Under the pieces are notes generated by a model that worked only from the letters and a program-made list of their open reading frames with translations, did no database searches and was not told where the DNA came from. The position numbers and the translations under genes are program-made. 64,000 nt of DNA from Acidobacteriota bacterium (GTDB lineage: Bacteria > Acidobacteriota > Terriglobia > Bryobacterales > Bryobacteraceae): the NCBI GenBank assembly GCA_947470805.1, contig CANIVU010000030.1, positions 1 through 64,000 on the forward strand, written 5' to 3'. Of this stretch, positions 58,401 through 64,000 are shown piece by piece. Within the stretch, counting starts at the first letter, position 1. The number at the start of each line of letters is the position of its first letter.

Positions 58401-58806
58401 TTTCAACAACCTTGCCGACCGTCGCCGATCCGGTATCCACCAGCGGCGCCTCGCCCTTCACTTCGATCACTTCGGCCACGCCACCAACATCCAACCGGAA
58501 ATCGATCTGCCCGCGCTGGTCAACCTGCAGCGTCAAACCGCTGCGAACCGCGCGCTTAAAGCCCGATTTCTCCACCTGAATCGTGTATTCACCGATCTGC
58601 AGCGCCGTGGCTGTATAGGTTCCATCGTTATTGGTTTCCGTTGTGACACTCATATTAGTGGCGACATTGGTTAAGGTAACTTTGGCGGCTGGCACCGCGG
58701 CGCCCGTCGTATCGGTGACGGTTCCAAAGTAGCTACCGCGGCCTTGTTGCGCCACAGCAGGGAGTGTTGCGGCCAGCACAATGGCCGCAAAAGCGAGTTT
58801 CGACAT
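55450..58806 (-). CDS. Oar-like TonB-dependent receptor with carboxypeptidase-regulatory N-terminal domain (2)
   Basis: 1118 residues. Signal peptide '[17 protein letters not shown]', Ig-like domain ('[57 protein letters not shown]'), plug ('[37 protein letters not shown]'-like region), and a barrel ending '[10 protein letters not shown]' with terminal Phe. The ATG at 58806 follows AGGAGAACCC; the frame upstream belongs to non-coding sequence. It heads the operon with NHL, DUF1549/1553, DUF1501 and the FGE/beta-lactamase fusion, suggesting a receptor plus surface-processing system. Only distantly related to the receptor at 37205. Confidence 0.92.
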   Translation of the reverse strand: [1118 protein letters not shown]

Positions 58807-58858
58807 GGGTTCTCCTGAAGGAAGTGTCGCTATTATTTCACATTTCAGGTGGAGGCTG

Positions 58859-59944
58859 TCAAGGCTTCGCCACCGTTTTGCAATGGACCACCACCCGGTC
58901 CAACTGTTCCCGCCCGTTGCGAATTCCCAGACGAACGGACTCAAAATGGACGACCGGAATGCCCGCCGCCTCGCCGAACAGGCGGGCCGCGAATCGGGCG
59001 TCGTTGTGCAGCAGGCACCCGCCCGGCCGCAGCGACTGCGCCAGATTGCCGAGTGCCAGCGCCAACTCCTGGTCACTCAAATAGACCAGCAGATTGGTCG
59101 CTACCGCCAGGTCGTAACGCGCAACCGGCAACTGGTCCACGACGAGATCCCCCGTCGACGCCCGGCACGGGGCCCCGGCGAGGGATTCGGCCACCTCCGC
59201 CCGAATGTCGACACAATCGAAGATCGATGGCCGCACCCGCAATTGTCCCAGTAGCGCAGCCGGTTGGGGCGACCGCACAGGCTGCGCGTCATCCACCCCA
59301 AAGCGGGAACCGAACTCGGCACCCGGCCCTGCCACCAGAACGGCATCTGTCGTGGCGACTTTCCGGAGACCCTGCGCGACCCCGCGCATGGAGGCTGGGA
59401 ACGGATCGGCGCTCAACCCCCGCTGCTGGTAAAGCTCATCCACATCAGCTGATTCAGGTAGCCGCAGGAGGAATCGGAACGCCACCCATAGGATCCGCTC
59501 CGGCTGCCAACCCAGCTTTCGCTCCATATTCCGTAACAGCTTGTGCCGTTCGGTCTGCGGTTGCGCATTCCAAAACGCATCCATGCGGCGCCGCACTGCC
59601 GCTGAAAACGGCGCATTCACCACCTCACCGGCAAGAAACGCCTTCCGCCGGCCCAAGGGCAGGGAATCGAAGTGCCGTTTCGCCTCAACCGCCGGATCCA
59701 ACCGTGGTTCTGCCCCCAACTCGGTTGTCTGGAGTAAATAGTAGGCAATGTGTTCGGCCGCGCCATCGGACAATCGCCGCCGCGCCGCCAGCCGGTGTTG
59801 CTCCTGCCACTCCGCGTAGCCCGCTGCGCTTACCCCCGTCTCGCCCAACAGACGCACCAGTTCCGCCGGGAGTACCCTCCACGGCAGGGGCTCGGCCGAT
59901 AACGCCCAGCACGTGGCTAAAAGGAAAACGGCCCGCAGGTACAT
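58859..59944 (-). CDS. Exported methyltransferase-like protein
   Basis: 361 residues. The N-terminus 'LRAVFLLATCWALSAEPLPW' is a signal peptide, unusual for a methyltransferase. The C-terminal half has 'AVLVAGPGAEFGSRFG', 'RYDLAVATNLLVYLSDQELALALGNLAQSLRPGGCLLHNDA', which resembles the CheR/methyltransferase core; a clear motif I glycine cluster is weak. SAM is not known outside the cytoplasm, so it may be a degenerate, non-catalytic domain. ATG at 59944 is preferred; the upstream in-frame codons add eight residues. Function unknown. Confidence 0.75.
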   Translation of the reverse strand: MYLRAVFLLATCWALSAEPLPWRVLPAELVRLLGETGVSAAGYAEWQEQHRLAARRRLSDGAAEHIAYYLLQTTELGAEPRLDPAVEAKRHFDSLPLGRRKAFLAGEVVNAPFSAAVRRRMDAFWNAQPQTERHKLLRNMERKLGWQPERILWVAFRFLLRLPESADVDELYQQRGLSADPFPASMRGVAQGLRKVATTDAVLVAGPGAEFGSRFGVDDAQPVRSPQPAALLGQLRVRPSIFDCVDIRAEVAESLAGAPCRASTGDLVVDQLPVARYDLAVATNLLVYLSDQELALALGNLAQSLRPGGCLLHNDARFAARLFGEAAGIPVVHFESVRLGIRNGREQLDRVVVHCKTVAKP

Positions 59945-59978
59945 TCGCCTAATGAATATAGAACACAAATGAAAAGTG

Positions 59979-60009
59979 CCGGAGCAGCGCCCTGCCGAGG
60001 CTGCTCCGG
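59979..60009 (-). terminator. Intrinsic terminator of the Roadblock gene
   Basis: CCGGAGCAGC (59979-59988) pairs with GCTGCTCCGG (60000-60009), 10 perfect bp, 11-base loop. Read on the minus strand it lies after the Roadblock stop and is followed by a T-rich tail (CACTTTTCATTT). Confidence 0.65.
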
Positions 60010-60041
60010 ACTGGTAGAAGTGGTGGCGATTGGTCCACTAA

Positions 60042-60410
60042 CTAGTTAAACTGTTCCCCAAGTTCCTTGGCCACGCCGCGCGCTTCCAAGTGAACGAGTC
60101 CTGCATTGCAGCCGGCCGGTCCGATGACCGCCAGCACACCCTTCGTCCCTGCCGAATACAGGAAGATGTGGCCTTCGGCTCCTGCCACCGAAATCTCCTC
60201 GAACGAACCGGCATGCAGCGTGTCGCTGACCCGTCGTCCCATGCTGGTTGCCGCGGCCGCCATCGCCGCCATCCGCGCCGGGTCTGTACCGTTCGACAAG
60301 GAATGGGCAATCGGAAGCCCTTCTGTCGATGCCAGTAACACCCCGCGCAATTCCGGAATTGCGTTCCGCAATCCGTCTACACTCTTTTGAAGTTGATCCA
60401 ATTTCGCCAT
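60042..60410 (-). CDS. Roadblock/LC7-domain protein
   Basis: 122 residues. 'LQKSVDGLRNAIPELRGVLLASTEGLPIAHSLSNGTDPARMAAMAAAATSMGRRVSDTL' and 'IFLYSAGTKGVLAVIGPAGCNAGLVHLEARGVAKELGEQF' fit the MglB-type Roadblock fold. These proteins usually regulate a small Ras-like GTPase such as MglA in polarity or motility. No GTPase gene is adjacent. The ATG at 60410 is preferred over an upstream codon. It diverges from the zinc-ribbon gene; 279 bp separate them and contain no recognised gene. Confidence 0.87.
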   Translation of the reverse strand: MAKLDQLQKSVDGLRNAIPELRGVLLASTEGLPIAHSLSNGTDPARMAAMAAAATSMGRRVSDTLHAGSFEEISVAGAEGHIFLYSAGTKGVLAVIGPAGCNAGLVHLEARGVAKELGEQFN

Positions 60411-60689
60411 TCTTTGCGACCTCTCTGCTTGGCGCCTTCCCGTCTGGCCACATCGCCGCGCCATTCTCTTAATCGCCTGAATCGTGCAAAAACTTTAGAA
60501 CAAAAGTGCGAGACATTTTGTCCCGTTCCGGGCCAGCGAACCGGGGACTCTCCGTAGCCGTGTCTAAGGTGAATCACCCCGGAAATCACATATGTCTTAA
60601 GGTATTTTGGGGCACTTAGGTGCTTTGCCGTCTAGTCGCGAACTGGTAGTTCCAGTACTCTGTGGTTGGGGGAGTTTCCAGCCAACTCA

Positions 60690-62630
60690 ATGAAGTGTTT
60701 GCAATGCGGAACCGAGCTCGACCGCCTATCCAAATGGCGCGGGTCCTCTGAATACTGTTCGGAGGAGTGCAAAAAGGCGAGCCAGGAGGAATTCAACCGA
60801 CTGGCGATGTCCCGCCTTATGCAGACCCGTCCGGCCCGGACGAACGCCCGCTCTGCAGCCGGCGGCGGCCGTAGTGTTGAAACTACCACCGGCTCAGTGA
60901 CGGTAGTCACGCACCCGGTCGGTGCGTCGGCACCCACCGTCAGCGAGCCTCCGGAAGCCGCTTTCATTATTGAGGTCTTTGCCGCTCTCAGCGCCGCGCA
61001 GCCCGGACCGCAAGCGCCGCTCGAACCGCGTCCCAACGATCCTCTAATCCCGGCCGCGGAACTGCCAATGGCGGATTCGCTTCTCGCTCTTGAATCGATG
61101 CTCCGGGGTATGCGGCCCAGCCGCCGCGGCGAGCGGCGTTTGCCGCGACTGCCGGCCACCGTACTTGCCCCGCTTGTTCACTCGAAACTTGGACTGGCGC
61201 TGCCGGAACCTTCTCTCGAATGGCCTGCCTCTTTGACGATCGCCTTCGGCGTCATTGGTCTCGACAACGTACCCGCAACGCCCGCCGTGGCCGGGAGCCG
61301 GTTCGAAACGTCGAAGGAAGTTACCGCGTCCATCGCTCCCGCTTCGGCGTCCGAGCCGGTGGCCCACCGATCCATTCCCGCCCGCCGGCCGCTGCGCGAA
61401 CTGCCCGCGCTGATGGCGTTGGCGGCGGGCACCGACTACCTCATCCAATCGCCGTCGCCCAGCGCACCGCGCCTGCGGATCCATCTTCCCAAACCTGTTC
61501 TGCAGCCCTACCGCCCCCGCTATGCGTTCGCGCCTCGCGAGACAGCGGTTGCCGAACCGGCGCCAACACCGTTGGCCATCGCCCCCATACCCTCCGTATC
61601 GCCAAAGGAAACCGCTCCGGAGCCGCAAAAAGCCGCCAAGGCTGAACCGGCCAAGCCTGAACCAGTGGTTGAAGCGAAACCTGCTGCGCGCGTCGAGCCC
61701 CGATCGGAGCCCAGGCAACAATCGAAAGCCGCCCGCAAGAACGACGTCAAAGCTGAATCTCCGCGTGCACCGCGTGCGGAAGTCCGGACCCAGGAGAAGG
61801 TTGAACCGCTGGCGGTCGCTTCTTCCCTGGCGGAGCCCGCCAAGCCCGCTCCAGCGAAAGCCGATCCGGCCCAGCTCGAAAAAAAGCTCGAGCTTGTCCC
61901 CCGGCAGGAGCCCCGTAAAGAGGCCTCAAAACCGGAGCCCGGGATCCCGGCCGCCTTCGCCGCCCCCTCGTTCGGTGGGAAGGCGGATGTGGACCCGGAT
62001 TCGGACGGCTTCTTCAGCCGGATGCCGGGCTGGCAAAAGGCAGCGGCGGCCATTGTACTGCTCGGCGTAGCGATCGCCGCCTGGGCGATTCCCGCCTACA
62101 ATCGCGGTTCCCATCCGTCCAAATCACCTGCTGTCGCACAGGCCGGTGCCACCATGGGCGCCGACAGTTGGGAGACTGATTCGAGCGGAGACACCGCCGG
62201 AATTGCCCGCCGCAGAGTCATCAGTCTCTATAAGCCCGGCCGTACAAAACGGAACTACGTCTTCGAATTCACCGGCCATGTGGAGCAACGCGCCATGGGT
62301 TGGGTTTTCCGGATGAAGGATCCGCGAAACTACTACTGCCTGAAATTGGAGCATACCGGCAACGGCGCTGGTTCCGCAGTTCAACTCGTGAAATTTGCCG
62401 TCGTCGATGGCGAAGAACAACCGCACCGCCTGGTATCGATCGCCGAACCGCTCGTTGCCGGTCAGCCGGTTCGGATTCGCCTCGATGTCCGCGGACAGAA
62501 CTTTGCCACCCAGGTCAACGGCCGTCCCGTTGATGTCTGGATCGACAATCAGATCGCAGAGGGCACCGTCGGTTTCTCCAATGAGAGCGGTGAACGCGCG
62601 GTCATTCGGACTGTAAAGGTCAGCTATTAA
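60690..62630 (+). CDS. Zinc-ribbon, Pro/Ala/Lys-rich membrane protein with C-terminal beta-sandwich domain
   Basis: 646 residues. N-terminal four-Cys zinc ribbon ('MKCLQCGTELDRLSKW...YCSEECKK': C3, C6, C23, C27). A long low-complexity region with Pro, Ala, Glu and Lys (about residues 280-440) follows, then one membrane segment ('WQKAAAAIVLLGVAIAAWAIPAY', about 447-469). The last 160 residues ('RNYVFEFTGHVEQRAMGWVFRMKDPRNYYCLKLEH', 'RIRLDVRGQNFATQVNGRPVDVWIDNQIAEGTVGFSNES') look like a LamG/DUF1080-type jelly roll. The layout would place the zinc ribbon inside and the sugar-binding-like domain outside. Start chosen at the zinc-ribbon Met. Ten bp before the next TPR gene. Confidence 0.8.
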   Translation: MKCLQCGTELDRLSKWRGSSEYCSEECKKASQEEFNRLAMSRLMQTRPARTNARSAAGGGRSVETTTGSVTVVTHPVGASAPTVSEPPEAAFIIEVFAALSAAQPGPQAPLEPRPNDPLIPAAELPMADSLLALESMLRGMRPSRRGERRLPRLPATVLAPLVHSKLGLALPEPSLEWPASLTIAFGVIGLDNVPATPAVAGSRFETSKEVTASIAPASASEPVAHRSIPARRPLRELPALMALAAGTDYLIQSPSPSAPRLRIHLPKPVLQPYRPRYAFAPRETAVAEPAPTPLAIAPIPSVSPKETAPEPQKAAKAEPAKPEPVVEAKPAARVEPRSEPRQQSKAARKNDVKAESPRAPRAEVRTQEKVEPLAVASSLAEPAKPAPAKADPAQLEKKLELVPRQEPRKEASKPEPGIPAAFAAPSFGGKADVDPDSDGFFSRMPGWQKAAAAIVLLGVAIAAWAIPAYNRGSHPSKSPAVAQAGATMGADSWETDSSGDTAGIARRRVISLYKPGRTKRNYVFEFTGHVEQRAMGWVFRMKDPRNYYCLKLEHTGNGAGSAVQLVKFAVVDGEEQPHRLVSIAEPLVAGQPVRIRLDVRGQNFATQVNGRPVDVWIDNQIAEGTVGFSNESGERAVIRTVKVSY

Positions 62631-62640
62631 AGGGGTTCGT

Positions 62641-64000
62641 ATGAGCACTCAGGACGATCGCTGGTTATGGTTTATCGATGACGCGCCCTTGCAGGCGCTG
62701 ATGAAGGCGGAAGGTTCCATGGGGACGATGCGTATGCGCGCCGCCTCCTCACCCGGGCTCGTGCGGGCGATGACACTCCATATGGAGGGCCGCACCGCCG
62801 ACGCAGCCGTTGAACTCCGTGCCGCAATCGACGCCGGCGAACGGCAGCCGGAATCGTTCCTCTTCCTCGGCCAAATCCACTTTGAGGCCCGTCAGTACGA
62901 AGACGCTGCCGCCGTTTATCAGCAGTTGGTCCAGGTGGACCCTGAAAATGCCATCGCCGCTCTCAACGCCGGTGTCTGTCACGAAAAGCTCTCTCGTTGG
63001 AACGAAGCCGCCGACATGTTCCGTCGCGCCGTCAACCTCGACCCCGAGCGTAAGGAATCCTCCCTCGGCCTCGGCCTGTGCTGTCTCCACCAACGCCGGG
63101 CCGAAGAGGCCATCAGCGCCTTTGACAAGTATCTCGATACGGACCCCGACAGTGAACCTGCCCAATTCGGAAGGGCCGTTGCCCTGCAGATGTTGCGCCG
63201 CTTCGATGATGCCTCGCTGATCTACGAACGGTTCCTCGCCGCCGGTGATCCCTCCGCCGAACTGCTGACCAATCTCCTGGCGCTTGCCGTGGCACGGAAG
63301 GATCAGGCCGCATTAACACGAATCTCCGAAAACCTGGCTAAAGTACGTCCGGGTACCCGGCAGGCGGCTGAGGCGCAGGCCTATTCGGCCATCGTCGCCG
63401 GCGAATGGGAGCCGGCCGCCTTGCACCTTGCCCAGTTTGCCGAGTCCGATCCACTTCCCGAAGACTGGGCCTATGTCCGCGCCTACGCCCTTTGGCGCAC
63501 CGGCCGCGGGGAGGAAGCGTCCCAGCATCTGACCACCCTGTTGTCCGCCCGTCCGAATCACCCGGCTGCTTTGCTCCTCCGCGGGGTACTGCTCGAAGAA
63601 GCCGGACAGCCCGGGGAAGCGTTGGCCGCTTATCGCAAGGCCGCCAGCCAGGCGCCCGATTCCGATGCCGCCTCCTGGAACGTCGCTCGCGTTGCCGCGG
63701 CCTCCGGCAAGGCCGACGTGTGCCGCATGGCTTCCAAGGCCCTGCTCGACCGGAATCGTAACTCGGCCGAGGGATGGTTTGCCAGCGGGCTGGCCGCCAT
63801 GCTCGAAAACCGCCCATCCGACGCCGTTCGCGGCTTCTCCGAAGCGCTTCGCCTTCGCCGGGAATGGCCGGAAGCGGAATGGAATCTCGGGTGCGCTTTG
63901 CTCGAGTCCGGCGACGCGGCAAAGGCCCTGAAATGTCTGGAAAAGGCCCATACGGTCCTGCTCAGCCACGTTTCCGCCGAACCGCTCACCCGCGCCGCCC
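62641..64000 (+). CDS. Large TPR-repeat protein, cut by the window end
   Basis: At least 453 residues, frame open to the last base of the window. Many TPR units follow each other, for example 'PESFLFLGQIHFEARQYEDAAAVYQQLVQVDPENAIAALNAGVCHEKLSRWNEAADMFRRAVNLDPERKE' and 'EGWFASGLAAMLENRPSDAVRGFSEALRLRREWPEAEWNLGCALLESGDAAKALKCLEKAH'. No signal peptide in the first residues. It follows the zinc-ribbon gene by 10 bp, so they are probably one operon and may form a complex. The true end and any further domain are unknown. Confidence 0.85.
   Translation, partial: MSTQDDRWLWFIDDAPLQALMKAEGSMGTMRMRAASSPGLVRAMTLHMEGRTADAAVELRAAIDAGERQPESFLFLGQIHFEARQYEDAAAVYQQLVQVDPENAIAALNAGVCHEKLSRWNEAADMFRRAVNLDPERKESSLGLGLCCLHQRRAEEAISAFDKYLDTDPDSEPAQFGRAVALQMLRRFDDASLIYERFLAAGDPSAELLTNLLALAVARKDQAALTRISENLAKVRPGTRQAAEAQAYSAIVAGEWEPAALHLAQFAESDPLPEDWAYVRAYALWRTGRGEEASQHLTTLLSARPNHPAALLLRGVLLEEAGQPGEALAAYRKAASQAPDSDAASWNVARVAAASGKADVCRMASKALLDRNRNSAEGWFASGLAAMLENRPSDAVRGFSEALRLRREWPEAEWNLGCALLESGDAAKALKCLEKAHTVLLSHVSAEPLTRAA

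Noticed and set aside
58807-59076. N-terminal extension of the second TonB receptor
   Set aside because: Overlaps the start of the neighbouring gene in antisense sequence and precedes a perfect signal peptide with its own ribosome binding site.
1-64000. tRNA, rRNA, tmRNA or known riboswitch
   Set aside because: Intergenic regions were read by eye for cloverleaf arms, anticodon loops and well-known aptamer cores; none was convincing. A covariance search would be decisive.

Overview
The window looks like a chromosomal piece of a high-GC acidobacterium, most probably of the Solibacter/Bryobacter type. No 16S gene or other marker is present, so this rests on gene content. It has two very large Oar-like TonB-dependent receptors with carboxypeptidase-regulatory N-termini, a DUF1501 + DUF1549/DUF1553 pair, an FG-GAP/ASPIC-UnbV protein with a multihaem cytochrome, a zinc-ribbon plus Ig-like envelope protein, and many signal-peptide or Tat-like proteins. 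Genes are tightly packed, often with 4-nt ATGA/GTGA overlaps. No tRNA, rRNA, CRISPR array or intact insertion sequence was seen.

Layout. 0.3-5.4 kb: an accessory block with two toxin-antitoxin pairs (Phd-like/PIN and AbrB-like/Doc) on either side of a four-gene light-repair operon (DUF2256, a photolyase split into two genes, and a full-length photolyase), then a Uma2-type nuclease. 5.4-19.9 kb: a decayed copy of an hsp70-plus-amidase-end segment (5447-6505) and its better preserved counterpart (18441-about 19880) lie as direct repeats on either side of about 12 kb of amide/N-heterocycle catabolism genes: AtzH/HpxZ-like, acetamidase/formamidase, RidA, NMT1-type ABC uptake system, amidase, deaminase, FAD oxidoreductase, creatininase-family and CocE-type hydrolases. 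The enclosed block uses codons differently from same-strand genes outside it and looks like an inserted island. 19.7-28.4 kb: secreted amidase, GH-like protein, envelope proteins, a coiled-coil methyltransferase, queF and a TIGR00300-family gene.

28.4-34.0 kb is a plus-strand run: acyl-CoA synthetase, OmpR-type response regulator, histidine kinase, STAS protein, redoxin and a stand-alone NuoI-like ferredoxin. 34.0-36.3 kb holds DinB, TPR and SPOR-domain genes on the minus strand. 36561-37205 is the most unusual feature: three 215-bp tandem repeats in no constant reading frame, each able to fold into the same set of stems, with one paired base change between copies and a terminator-like hairpin at each end. 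I read it as a tandem array of an unrecognised structured RNA. 37.2-46 kb has a TonB-dependent receptor, a PspC protein, MsrP, and a TPR / ASPIC-UnbV / seven-haem cytochrome operon. 46-50 kb has a surface-glycan set (GT2 and two methyltransferases) divergent from a RodZ-like gene. 50-59 kb is one long minus-strand operon: TonB receptor, NHL protein, DUF1549/1553, DUF1501 and an FGE-beta-lactamase fusion. 59-64 kb has an exported methyltransferase-like protein, a Roadblock protein, a zinc-ribbon membrane protein and a TPR protein cut by the window end.
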